A stretch of 64,000 nt of DNA from Thermoleophilia bacterium (lineage in GTDB: Bacteria; Actinomycetota; Thermoleophilia; Gaiellales; Gaiellaceae). A program made the translations under genes and the position numbers. Below the pieces are notes generated by a model. That model did not search any database and had not been told where the DNA came from. It saw only the letters and a list, made by a program, of their open reading frames with translations. The stretch lies in contig JAICSH010000005.1 of assembly GCA_025936995.1 (NCBI GenBank), forward strand, positions 1-64,000, in the 5' to 3' direction. This document shows, piece after piece, positions 29,895 through 38,577 of this stretch (the first letter of the stretch is position 1; each line of letters begins with the position of its first letter).

Positions 29895-30926
29895 ATGGCG
29901 CTGCTCGAAGTCACCGACCTGAACACGCGTTTCCGGACCGACGACGGCATCGTCAAGGCCGTCTCAGGGGTGAGCTTCACGGTCGAGAGCGGAGAGACGC
30001 TCGGCGTCGTGGGCGAGTCGGGCTCTGGCAAGAGCGTGACCTTCCTCACCCTGATGGGGCTCGTCGACCGTCGTCACGCCGAGGTGAGCGGCTCCGTCCG
30101 CTTCGACGGGCAGGAGATCCTCGGTGCGAGCGGCAAGCAGCTGCAGAAGATCCGCGGCCGCCGGATCGGGATGATCTTCCAGGATCCGATGACGTCCCTG
30201 AACCCGGTGAAGAAGATCGGGTGGCAGCTCGAGGAGGCTGTACTCCTGCACAACGACGTGACGCACGACGAGGCTCGCCGGCGGGCGATCGAGATCCTCA
30301 AGGAGGTCGAGATCCCCAAGGCGGACACGCGTATCGACGACTATCCGCATCAGTTCTCCGGCGGGATGCGCCAGCGCGTGATGATCGCGATGGCACTCAT
30401 CAACAACCCGGAGGTGCTGATCGCGGACGAGCCGACGACGGCGCTCGACGTGACGACCCAGGCGCAGATCCTGCGGCTCATGACGAAGCTGCAGGAAGAG
30501 CACGGGATGGCGATCGTCATGATCACGCACGACCTCGGCGTGGTGGCGGAGCTTTCCGACGACGTGCTCGTGATGTACGGCGGCCGCGTGGTCGAGCAGG
30601 CGGAGGTCGACGACCTGTTCACGAAGCCCGAAATGCCCTACACGTGGGGCCTGCTCGGTTCGCTGCCGCGGCTCGACATCACGTCGGCGCGGCTCGAGCA
30701 GATCCCGGGCCAGCCGCCGTCGCTGCTCCATCCACCGTCGGGATGCGCCTTCAACCCGCGCTGCGCGTACGCGTTCGACCGCTGCCACGAGGAGCTCCCC
30801 GAGCTCCGCGCCGGCGCCGTCGGCGAGGGGCACCGCTTCCGCTGTCATCTCTCGGATGACGAGCGGGCTCGCATCTGGGAAGCGAAGAAGGCCAGCCTCG
30901 GGGCGGCGGAAGGGAGCGCGGCTTGA
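29895..30926 (+). CDS. Peptide ABC transporter ATP-binding protein (OppD-like)
   Basis: [65 protein letters not shown]. Confidence 0.95.
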   Translation: MALLEVTDLNTRFRTDDGIVKAVSGVSFTVESGETLGVVGESGSGKSVTFLTLMGLVDRRHAEVSGSVRFDGQEILGASGKQLQKIRGRRIGMIFQDPMTSLNPVKKIGWQLEEAVLLHNDVTHDEARRRAIEILKEVEIPKADTRIDDYPHQFSGGMRQRVMIAMALINNPEVLIADEPTTALDVTTQAQILRLMTKLQEEHGMAIVMITHDLGVVAELSDDVLVMYGGRVVEQAEVDDLFTKPEMPYTWGLLGSLPRLDITSARLEQIPGQPPSLLHPPSGCAFNPRCAYAFDRCHEELPELRAGAVGEGHRFRCHLSDDERARIWEAKKASLGAAEGSAA

Positions 30927-31999
30927 GCGACGAGCTGCTTGTCGTCGAGGGACTGCAGAAGTACTTCCCCGTCACGCGCGGCCTGATCTTCCAGAAGGAG
31001 GTCGGCCAGGTGAAGGCGGTCGACGGCGTCAGCTTCTCGCTCGAGAGGGGCGAGACGCTCGGAGTCGTCGGCGAGTCCGGCTGCGGAAAGTCGACCATGG
31101 CGCGCTGCCTGGCCCGGCTGCTCGAGCCGACGGGCGGCAAGATCGTCTTCGACGGGCGCGACATCACCCACCTCAACCGCAGCAACATGCGGCCGGTCCG
31201 GCGCGACATGATGATGGTCTTCCAGGATCCGTACGCGTCGCTCAACGCGCGGAAGCGCGTCGGCGCGATCGTCGGCGAACCGCTCGAGGTCCACGGGATC
31301 GGCTCGGAGCATGACCGCAAGCGGCGCGTGCAGGAGCTGCTCGAGATCGTCGGCCTCAACCCGGAGCACTACAACCGCTTCCCGCACGAGTTCTCGGGCG
31401 GCCAGCGGCAGCGGATCGGGATCGCCCGCGCGCTCGTCATCAACCCGAAGCTCGTCATCTGCGACGAGCCCGTGTCGGCGCTCGACGTCTCGGTGCAGGC
31501 CCAGATCCTCAACCTGCTCAAGGACCTCCAGCAGGACTTCGACCTGACGTACATCTTCATCGCACACGACCTCAACGTCGTCCGCCACGTCTCGGACCGC
31601 GTGATGGTCATGTACCTCGGCAAGCCGGTCGAGACGGCCGCGAAGCAAGACCTGTACACCGGGCCGAAGCACCCGTACACGGGTGCGCTGCTCTCTGCCG
31701 TGCCGATCGCGGATCCGACGGCGGGCCGCGCGCGGAGGCAGATCGTCCTCACGGGTGATGTCCCGAGCCCGCTCAACCCTCCGGCGGCCTGCCGCTTCCA
31801 TCCTCGCTGCCCACGCTTCGTCGACGGCATCTGCAACGTCGACGAGCCGGAGCTGAACCCTGCCGCGGGGGGTTCGGACCACCGGTTCGCGTGCCACTTC
31901 CCGCTCGAGCGCTGGCCGATGGACGAGGACGAGATCCGGCGCCGGCCCGCGGTCGCGGCGGGCACCGCATCGGCCGACCTCGCAGGCACGACCGACTAG
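30923..31999 (+). CDS. Peptide ABC transporter ATP-binding protein (OppF-like)
   Basis: GESGCGKSTMARCLARLL, FSGGQRQRIGIARAL, CDEPVSALDVSVQAQILNLL. Confidence 0.95.
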   Translation: MSDELLVVEGLQKYFPVTRGLIFQKEVGQVKAVDGVSFSLERGETLGVVGESGCGKSTMARCLARLLEPTGGKIVFDGRDITHLNRSNMRPVRRDMMMVFQDPYASLNARKRVGAIVGEPLEVHGIGSEHDRKRRVQELLEIVGLNPEHYNRFPHEFSGGQRQRIGIARALVINPKLVICDEPVSALDVSVQAQILNLLKDLQQDFDLTYIFIAHDLNVVRHVSDRVMVMYLGKPVETAAKQDLYTGPKHPYTGALLSAVPIADPTAGRARRQIVLTGDVPSPLNPPAACRFHPRCPRFVDGICNVDEPELNPAAGGSDHRFACHFPLERWPMDEDEIRRRPAVAAGTASADLAGTTD

Positions 32000-32015
32000 C
32001 GAGCGCGGCGGCGCG

Positions 32016-32396
32016 GTGATTCGCAGCGGGCTGCGCCGGCTGTTCGTCATCTTCGCTGCCATCTTCGCTCTGACGGGCGCAGTCTCGGTCGCGATCGGAG
32101 CGCTCGCCCACACCAACATCGCCCGTGCGGTCAGCGTCGGCTTCTACGCCGTCGGCGCAACCGTCCTCGTCGGCAGCCTCGTCCTCGGCATGCGAGGGCC
32201 GCTCCGCGCCGACTGGGGAGACGAGCAGACAGGTGAGATGGCTGCGCGGCGCGCCGGCCTGATGGCCCGCGCCATCCGTCGCACCACGCTCGCCGAGCGA
32301 GTCGACGCACGGCGCACGTCACTCGCACTCTTCGCGCTCGGTCTCGCGCTCATCCTCATCGGCGCCGGCTTCGACCCGCACCGAAATGCCTTTTGA
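32016..32396 (+). CDS. Small membrane protein of unknown function
   Basis: About three predicted TM segments in 126 aa. Confidence 0.6.
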   Translation: MIRSGLRRLFVIFAAIFALTGAVSVAIGALAHTNIARAVSVGFYAVGATVLVGSLVLGMRGPLRADWGDEQTGEMAARRAGLMARAIRRTTLAERVDARRTSLALFALGLALILIGAGFDPHRNAF

Positions 32397-32400
32397 CCCG

Positions 32401-32429
32401 TTGCCAAGCGCGACTCGTCGCCGTAGGCT
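32401..32429 (+). promoter_or_regulatory. Putative sigma70-type promoter TTGCCA-N17-TAGGCT upstream of the second OppB paralog
   Basis: -35 32401-32406 and -10 32424-32429 with 17-nt spacing, ~30 nt before the GTG start. Confidence 0.5.
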
Positions 32430-32459
32430 GAAAGGCGTGAGGGGGGGTCTGCGGCTGCT

Positions 32460-33431
32460 GTGATCCGGTATCTGATCCGGAGGTTCTTCTGGGCGGTGTG
32501 GCTCTTCTTCATGGCCACCTTCATCACGTACGTGATCTTCTTCCTGATCCCCAGCAGCCCGGGGCGAATCACCGGGTTCGGGTTCTCCGTGTCGCCGGTG
32601 CAGGCCGCGCAGATCAACAGCCAGTGGCATCTCGACGTGCCGGCGTACCAGCAGTACTGGATCTTCGTCTGGAACATGATCCGGCACCAGTCGCTCGGCT
32701 ACTCGTTCCAGAACGGCGCCTCGGTGCGCTGGATCATGGCCCAGGACGCGCGTGTGACCGGCTCGATCGTTCTCGGCGGCGCGGTGCTTTGGCTCCTCAT
32801 CTCGTTTCCCGTGGGAGTCCTGTCGGCGCTTCGCCCGCGCTCGCTGTTCGATCGGGCGGCGATGGTCTTCGTGCTCGTCGGAATCGCTTCGCCGCCGGTC
32901 TGGCTCGGCCTGATCCTCGCCTACCTCTTCGGCTTCAAGCTGGGCTGGACACCGATTGCCGATTACTGCAACTTCGCCTCGAGCGCCGGAGGCGAGTGCA
33001 GCGGCCCCGTCCACTGGGCATACCACCTGATCCTGCCGTGGCTGACCTTTGCGTTCCTCTTCGCGGCGCTCTACGTCCGCATCATCAGGGCGACCCTGCT
33101 CGAGACGGCCAGCGAGGACTACATACGCACGGCGCGGGCCAAAGGCGCGCCCGCCCGGCGGGTCGTCGTGCGTCACATGCTGCGCAACAGCCTGCTGCCG
33201 GTCGTGACGATGCTCGGCATGGATATCGCGTACGTGCTGGGGAACGTCCTGTTCGTCGAGAGGGTGTTCAACCTGCACGGCCTGGGCATCGAGGTGCTCA
33301 GTGCGGTGCACACGAGCGACGTCCCGGTCATCATCGGCGTCATCGTCTGCATCACGCTCGCGGTGATCGTGGCCAACTTCATCGTCGACGTCGCCTACGC
33401 GGTCCTCGACCCACGCGTGCGGTTGCTCTGA
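32460..33431 (+). CDS. Peptide ABC transporter permease (OppB-like), paralog 2
   Basis: Strong full-length similarity to the 28919-29893 product by eye (IRRFFWA, YQQYW, SEDYIRTARAKGAPARRV, LRNSLLPVVTMLGMDI). Confidence 0.92.
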   Translation: MIRYLIRRFFWAVWLFFMATFITYVIFFLIPSSPGRITGFGFSVSPVQAAQINSQWHLDVPAYQQYWIFVWNMIRHQSLGYSFQNGASVRWIMAQDARVTGSIVLGGAVLWLLISFPVGVLSALRPRSLFDRAAMVFVLVGIASPPVWLGLILAYLFGFKLGWTPIADYCNFASSAGGECSGPVHWAYHLILPWLTFAFLFAALYVRIIRATLLETASEDYIRTARAKGAPARRVVVRHMLRNSLLPVVTMLGMDIAYVLGNVLFVERVFNLHGLGIEVLSAVHTSDVPVIIGVIVCITLAVIVANFIVDVAYAVLDPRVRLL

Positions 33432-33486
33432 CGCGAAAAAGGGCAACCCGTCCTAACCCTGAGCGCATATCGGCGTCAAAAATGAT

Positions 33487-33933
33487 GTGAGGACCAGTTG
33501 CGAACAGGCGCGCGAGCGCCTCTCGCTGCAACTCGACGACGAGTTGTCTGCGCACGAGGCACGCCTCCTCGACCGGCACCTCGACGGCTGCCCCTCCTGT
33601 GCTGCCTTCGCATGGGGCGTACGTGAGTACACGGAGCTGCTACGCACGACGCCGCTCGAGCCTGCGCCGCAGGTCTGGCTCGTCCGGCGCCCGGCCGCCA
33701 CGCGTCTCGCAGCACGCGTCGCAGCGGTGACCGCGGCCGCGGCGGCTGCCGTGCTGGTGGCGGTCTCGGCGGTTTCGATGGGGCGGAGCACCGGCCCGGC
33801 CCCAGTGGGATTGGGCTACTGGCCGACCGGCCTCGCCGTCCATCCCCGCAGCGACGCCAACCTTGGCGTCCAGCGAGCCGAGTTCGTGACGCCGGGCCCC
33901 GACGGGCCGCGGCGCGGGCTTCCCTCCGTCTGA
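33487..33933 (+). CDS. Membrane-anchored zf-HC2 anti-sigma-like protein
   Basis: SCEQARERLSLQLDDELSAHEARLLDRHLDGCPSC followed by one TM segment. Confidence 0.75.
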   Translation: MRTSCEQARERLSLQLDDELSAHEARLLDRHLDGCPSCAAFAWGVREYTELLRTTPLEPAPQVWLVRRPAATRLAARVAAVTAAAAAAVLVAVSAVSMGRSTGPAPVGLGYWPTGLAVHPRSDANLGVQRAEFVTPGPDGPRRGLPSV

Positions 33934-33942
33934 TCTAGCGCG

Positions 33943-34530
33943 CTAGCAGTTGCCGCAGGGCAGCGGCGGGCTGTAGTCGGCCTGGAAGTAGTCCACGAGC
34001 CAGCGACCCTTCAGCTTGCCTCCGGCGCGAACGAGGCCGAGCCAGAAGGGAAGGTGAGGTCGCACGCTCGAGCCCGGCCTGGCGACGAGGTCGACGATCA
34101 GCATGATCTGCGTCGTGTACGAGGAGACGACCTCGAAGCCGGCGTCGTCCGCGTTCTCGGCGGGGTAGCCGATGACGGGAATGTTGCCGGTCTCCCACTG
34201 CTTCTTCGTCAGCCCGCCCTTGATGTCGCGGTCGACGATGGGATAGGCCTGGTCGAGGTTCTTGCGCAGGACTGCCGTCTCGAGGAACTTCCTCGCGACC
34301 GTGTAGGCCTTCGGGTCCGGTGCCGCCCTGACCGGCTGCTTGATGTGTTGCGCGGGCATGTTCGAGATCGGCGAGTGGAGACCGCTCGTGCCGCGCAGGA
34401 CGAAGGCTGAGAGGAAGACGATCAGCCCGACGACGAAGAGTCCGCCGCTGAGCCACATCACGCGCCGTTGCGCCCGGGGAGAGGAGCGTAGGCCGCTGAG
34501 CGGAGAAGCCGCTAGCAGTTGGGCCCGCAC
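33943..34530 (-). CDS. Membrane-anchored protein, tandem SSPRxxRRxxW family member 1 (C-terminal CGNC)
   Basis: SSPRAQRRVMWLSGG..., VLRKNLDQAYPIVDRDIKGGLTKKQWETGNIPVIGYPA; GTG at 34530 precedes the conserved N-terminal motif. Confidence 0.7.
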   Translation of the reverse strand: MRAQLLAASPLSGLRSSPRAQRRVMWLSGGLFVVGLIVFLSAFVLRGTSGLHSPISNMPAQHIKQPVRAAPDPKAYTVARKFLETAVLRKNLDQAYPIVDRDIKGGLTKKQWETGNIPVIGYPAENADDAGFEVVSSYTTQIMLIVDLVARPGSSVRPHLPFWLGLVRAGGKLKGRWLVDYFQADYSPPLPCGNC

Positions 34531-35096
34531 TGGACCGGAGGCGTGTAGTCGGCCTGCCAGTAATTGACGAGCCAGCGGCCCTTCGGCTTGCCGCCCGCGC
34601 GCACGAGGCCGATGAAGAACGGAAGGTGCGGCCGGACATTCGCGCCTTTCGCGGCAACGAGGTCGACGATCAGCGTCATCTGCGTCTTGTACGAGTTGAC
34701 CACCTCGAAGCCGGCGGTCTTCGCGTTGCCGGCCGGGTAGGGGATCACGGGAATGTTGCCGGTGTCCCACTGCTTCCGGGTCAGGCCGCCCCTGATGTCG
34801 GGATTGACGAGCGTGTACGCCTGGTCGAGGTTCTTGCGCAGGACTGCGGTGGAGATGAACGTCCTCGCGACCTTATACGCCGTCGGATCCGGCGCCGCCT
34901 TGACCGGCTGCTTCACATGCTGGGCGAGCTGGGACGAGATCTTCGAGTGGATCCCGCTCGACTCCCCGAACACGAAGACGGAGAGGAAGACGGCCACCCC
35001 GGCGATGAGGACTCCTCCGCTCGCCCACATGAGACGCCGCTGATTACGGGGAGACGAAAGAAAGCCGCCGCGTGCGGTGGAGGAAGTCGAATCCAT
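34512..35096 (-). CDS. Membrane-anchored protein, tandem SSPRxxRRxxW family member 2 (C-terminal CGPNC)
   Basis: MDSTSSTARGGFLSSPRNQRRLMWASGG..., VLRKNLDQAYTLVNPDIRGGLTRKQWDTGNIPVIPYPA. Confidence 0.8.
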   Translation of the reverse strand: MDSTSSTARGGFLSSPRNQRRLMWASGGVLIAGVAVFLSVFVFGESSGIHSKISSQLAQHVKQPVKAAPDPTAYKVARTFISTAVLRKNLDQAYTLVNPDIRGGLTRKQWDTGNIPVIPYPAGNAKTAGFEVVNSYKTQMTLIVDLVAAKGANVRPHLPFFIGLVRAGGKPKGRWLVNYWQADYTPPVQCGPNC

Positions 35097-35126
35097 AGGA
35101 ACTTAGACCAAAGTACCAGAGGAAAG

Positions 35127-35990
35127 TTAGTGCCGTTCCGCGCCCGCGCCGGCCTTCGCGGGAGGCTCGGACGCGGCCTGCACGCTCCGCGGGAGCGGGG
35201 GTAGCGACCGCGGGTCGGACCGCATGTAGAGGCGCCGGGCGCGGCGCGACCGTACGGCGGAGACCACCGCCAGGCCGAGGGGGAAGAGCAGCGCGAGCAC
35301 GATGGCGCCGCCCGCTGCGAAGAGCCAGGTCGTGCTGAGCGCGCCGCGCTTTCCGGTCTGCGCGGGCGCCCCTCCACCGCTGCCCTGCGCGGCCGGCCCT
35401 GCGGCGAAGTCGGCGGGGCCGATCTCGTGCCGTCCGCTCTTCGTCGGGCGGGCGAAGACCGCGGTCGTGTACAGGCCGTTCACGACCCACCGTCCGCCGT
35501 GCTTCACCATCTGCACGGAGAAGACCTCGGACGAGCCCTTCGGCCCGTGCCCGGGCTGCGGATGGACGAGGAGATTGACGTTGGCGTAGCCGGGGCCGGC
35601 GTCGACCGTCTTCCAGCTGTGGAACGTCTTGTCGCGCGGCGGGTAGTACGGCACCGGGCTCGTGCCGTGGCGCCACTGCTGCAGCGTCGTCCCGCCCTTC
35701 AGCCCGGGGCCGGACAGGTTCCACGCGGTCTGCGGGGCGCTTCGGCCGAGCGCGGCCGGGACGAACCGGTCGAGCGTCTTGTTGATCGCGCGCCGGTCTG
35801 CGGGCGACACGTATGTGCTCTGGCTCACGGCCTGGGCGCGCGGCGCGTTCTTCGCAACCTCGGGACTCGGCGTCTTGCCCCCGGGGACGAGCACCATGAC
35901 CGCGACGATGGCGCCGACGATCGCGAGCGGGCCGCCGATCCAGGCGACACGGCGCCGAACCCGCGGAGATGACGGAACGAGGCGCATCAC
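35127..35990 (-). CDS. Membrane-anchored protein, tandem SSPRxxRRxxW family member 3 (extra C-terminal TM)
   Basis: SSPRVRRRVAWIGG..., LKGGTTLQQWRHGTSPVPYYPPRD; second TM and basic tail. Confidence 0.75.
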   Translation of the reverse strand: MMRLVPSSPRVRRRVAWIGGPLAIVGAIVAVMVLVPGGKTPSPEVAKNAPRAQAVSQSTYVSPADRRAINKTLDRFVPAALGRSAPQTAWNLSGPGLKGGTTLQQWRHGTSPVPYYPPRDKTFHSWKTVDAGPGYANVNLLVHPQPGHGPKGSSEVFSVQMVKHGGRWVVNGLYTTAVFARPTKSGRHEIGPADFAAGPAAQGSGGGAPAQTGKRGALSTTWLFAAGGAIVLALLFPLGLAVVSAVRSRRARRLYMRSDPRSLPPLPRSVQAASEPPAKAGAGAERH

Positions 35991-36022
35991 GCCGAGACTA
36001 CCAGTAGCTCGAAACCGTCTGC

Positions 36023-36044
36023 CTGCAGGGATTTTGCCCTGCAG
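36023..36044 (-). terminator. Hairpin CTGCAGGG-ATTTTG-CCCTGCAG 3' of the small Cys-rich protein gene
   Basis: 8-bp perfect stem between two minus-strand genes. Confidence 0.45.
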
Positions 36045-36050
36045 AACTCG

Positions 36051-36248
36051 CTAGAGCGCGGCCGGCTCCTGCGCCTCGCTCGCCGTCTCGGCGGACAGCG
36101 GAGCGTCCTCCGGATGGTCGACGAGCGACGCGCCCTGCGCGCGCTCGGACTCTTTGAGAGCCCGGACCAGCAGCTCGTGCTCGACGCAGTACGTACTCAG
36201 CGTGAAGGTCGAGCACCCCGAAAACGCGCAGCCGTGAAGCATCGGCAT
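36051..36248 (-). CDS. Small 65-aa Cys-rich protein, putative zinc-binding (C-x4-C-x8-C-x2-H)
   Basis: MPMLHGCAFSGCSTFTLSTYCVEHELLVRALKESERAQ...; ATG 36248. Confidence 0.65.
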   Translation of the reverse strand: MPMLHGCAFSGCSTFTLSTYCVEHELLVRALKESERAQGASLVDHPEDAPLSAETASEAQEPAAL

Positions 36249-36328
36249 TAACGGAATCCTAACGGGTCTGGACCCCGAATGCGAGCCGCCTGGTGCCCTC
36301 GAGGCCGGGACCGGGTACACCTCGGGCG

Positions 36329-36724
36329 GTGTCGAGGATCGTCCCGGTCGTCTGTCTCGTCATGGTTGTGGCCGGCTGCGGCGGGGCCGAACGCTCCGGC
36401 TCGCCCGTGGGGACGTCGCTGCCGCGCGCGCTGGCCCGGCACTGGGCCGCCCAGGCCGACGCGATCGCGGTTGCTGCGGCGGCCGGGGACGCTTGCCAGG
36501 CGAAATCGCTGTCCGGCTCGCTCCGCAACGAGGTCGTCCAGAGCACGGGCAGGGTGCCTGCGCGGTTCCGCTCGCCCCTCCTGGACGGGGTGAACTCGCT
36601 CGCGGACCGGATCGTGTGCGAGCCCGTGCAGACGGCGACCAAGCCGGCCCCGGCTCCCAAGCCGCCGAAGAAACACGGGCACGAGCATGGCCACCACGAC
36701 CACGGGAAGGGCGGGGACGGATGA
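36329..36724 (+). CDS. Putative lipoprotein with His-rich C-terminus
   Basis: Lipobox VVAGC; ends KKHGHEHGHHDHGKGGDG; ATGA overlap with the kinase gene. Confidence 0.7.
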   Translation: MSRIVPVVCLVMVVAGCGGAERSGSPVGTSLPRALARHWAAQADAIAVAAAAGDACQAKSLSGSLRNEVVQSTGRVPARFRSPLLDGVNSLADRIVCEPVQTATKPAPAPKPPKKHGHEHGHHDHGKGGDG

Positions 36725-37827
36725 GCGCCGTGTCGCGCGTCGTCGGACGCTACGAGGTCGTCCGGCCCCTCGGCGCAGGGGCGATGGCGACGGTCGACCT
36801 CGCGCACGACGTCGAGCTCGACCGGCCGGTGGCCCTGAAGCGCCTCGCCGAGAATCTCGCGCGAGACGACGACCTGCGGCGGCGCTTCGTCCGGGAGGCG
36901 CGTCTCGCCGCGAGGCTCGCGCACCCCAACGTCGTACGCGTCTACGACGTCGGCGAAGACGACGGCCGCCCGTTCATCGCGATGGAGTACGTCGAAGGTG
37001 AGACCCTCGCCGACCTCGTCGCGCGCCGCGGGCCGCTGCGCCCGGCGGAGGCCGCCGCGCTCGGCGTGCAGGCGTGCGCCGGCCTCGCCGCCGCCCACGC
37101 TGCCGGGCTCGTCCATCGCGACGTGAAGCCGCAGAACCTCCTTCTCAGCAGCGACGGCGTTCTCAAGCTCGGCGACTTCGGCGTCGCCGTGGGCCACGAC
37201 GGGACGCGGCTCACGCTCGCCGGCACCGTACTCGGGACGGCCGGCTATCTGGCGCCGGAGCAGGCGCGCGGCGAGCAGGTCACCGCCGCGGCGGACATCT
37301 ATGCGATCGGAGCCGTGTTGTACGAGCTCCTCATCGGTGAGCCCGCGCGGGTGGTCGCGTCCCTCGCAGAGCTCGGCCGGGCGGACGGATTCCGGCCTCC
37401 CGACCTCGCCGCGCTGCTGCCGGGGGCTCCCGCCGAGCTCGTCACGGCGGTCGGTGCCTGCCTGTCGGTGAGCCCGGAGGAGCGGCCTGCCTCGGCCGCA
37501 GCTCTCGCTCGGGTGCTCGCTTCCGTGGCCTCCGAAGCCGGCACGCTCTCGCTGCCCGCCGATCCCGCGCAGCGCGCGACCGAGATTCTCGCGGCTCCGT
37601 CCTCCCGGCGGTCACGCCGGTGGGCCGGACGTCGGCGAATCGCCGCGGCCGCGGCGCTCCTCGCCGCCGGGGCGGGCGGGCTCGCCGCCGCCCTCGTTCT
37701 GACGGCAGGAGGCCACGCATCCCCCGTGCGCTCGACCCCGCCACCGGTGGCTCCACCGCCGGCGGGAACCGACGCCGCTCAGCAAGCCCAGAATCTCGCC
37801 TCCTGGTTGCGGCAGCACACGCATTGA
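36721..37827 (+). CDS. Membrane Ser/Thr protein kinase (PknB-like)
   Basis: VGRYEVVRPLGAGAMATV, HRDVKPQNLLL, LGDFGVA, GTAGYLAPEQARG; C-terminal TM. Confidence 0.92.
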   Translation: MSAVSRVVGRYEVVRPLGAGAMATVDLAHDVELDRPVALKRLAENLARDDDLRRRFVREARLAARLAHPNVVRVYDVGEDDGRPFIAMEYVEGETLADLVARRGPLRPAEAAALGVQACAGLAAAHAAGLVHRDVKPQNLLLSSDGVLKLGDFGVAVGHDGTRLTLAGTVLGTAGYLAPEQARGEQVTAAADIYAIGAVLYELLIGEPARVVASLAELGRADGFRPPDLAALLPGAPAELVTAVGACLSVSPEERPASAAALARVLASVASEAGTLSLPADPAQRATEILAAPSSRRSRRWAGRRRIAAAAALLAAGAGGLAAALVLTAGGHASPVRSTPPPVAPPPAGTDAAQQAQNLASWLRQHTH

Positions 37828-37852
37828 CTGCTCGAGTCGCGCGTGGCTCGCG

Positions 37853-38557
37853 TCAAGAGCGCGTCTGCCAGCCCTGCTCGAGCAGTTCGCGCGTCTCCTC
37901 GACGCCGGCTGCCCAGACGCGGAGCACGTCCTCGTCGGGCAGCGCGTAGAAGCCGCCGTACTGACCGTCGCCGGCCGTCTCGCGCATCGCGCCCGGCGCG
38001 GCGGGGAGCGGCTGCTCGAGCGGCGTCTTCCGTTTCTCCGGCAGGTCGACGCCCCCGAGGCGCGTCCAGGGGAAGTTCTCCATCCACGAGGCGTGGCTCG
38101 CCCCGGAGTCGAGCTCCTGGACGAGTTGCCAGACGCGCGGGCCGATCCACCAGTTGTGGAACAGCACCTCGGTGTCGGGGTGCGCGGCGCCCCACTCGCG
38201 GCGTGCGGCGTCGGCTGGCGCGTTCCCACCGTGGCCGTTGACGATCAGGATCCGCTTGAAGCCCTGCGCGCGAAGCGAGTCGAGCAGGTCCTGCACGACG
38301 GCGACCAGCGTCCCGGCCCGCAGCGTCGGGGAGCCGGGATATGCGCCGAAGCTCGGCGTCAGGCCGTAGGCGAGCACCGGAAGAACCGGCACTCCCAGCG
38401 GCTCGGCCGCTTCCGCCGCCACGCGCTCGGCCAGGATGTTGTCCGTCTCGAGCGAGAGGTACGCGTGCTGCTCGGTGGATCCGATCGGGAGCACGATCCG
38501 GTCGTCGTGACCCAGATACCGCTCGAGTTGGAACCAATTGAGATCCCGGACGCGCAC
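37853..38557 (-). CDS. Creatininase family protein (creatinine amidohydrolase/MftE-like)
   Basis: PIGSTEQHAYLSLETDNILAE, IVNGHGGNAPADAARREW. Confidence 0.85.
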   Translation of the reverse strand: MRVRDLNWFQLERYLGHDDRIVLPIGSTEQHAYLSLETDNILAERVAAEAAEPLGVPVLPVLAYGLTPSFGAYPGSPTLRAGTLVAVVQDLLDSLRAQGFKRILIVNGHGGNAPADAARREWGAAHPDTEVLFHNWWIGPRVWQLVQELDSGASHASWMENFPWTRLGGVDLPEKRKTPLEQPLPAAPGAMRETAGDGQYGGFYALPDEDVLRVWAAGVEETRELLEQGWQTRS

Positions 38558-38577
38558 TGCGGCACAATCTCAGATCG

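Noticed and set aside
34440-34530. CTG start for SSPR family member 1
   Set aside because: An in-frame GTG at 34530 upstream of the conserved SSPR motif removes the need for a non-canonical start.
37853-38557. Mycofactocin-type cluster suggested by the creatininase (MftE-like) protein
   Set aside because: No MftA/B/C/D genes nearby; treated as a general creatininase-family hydrolase.
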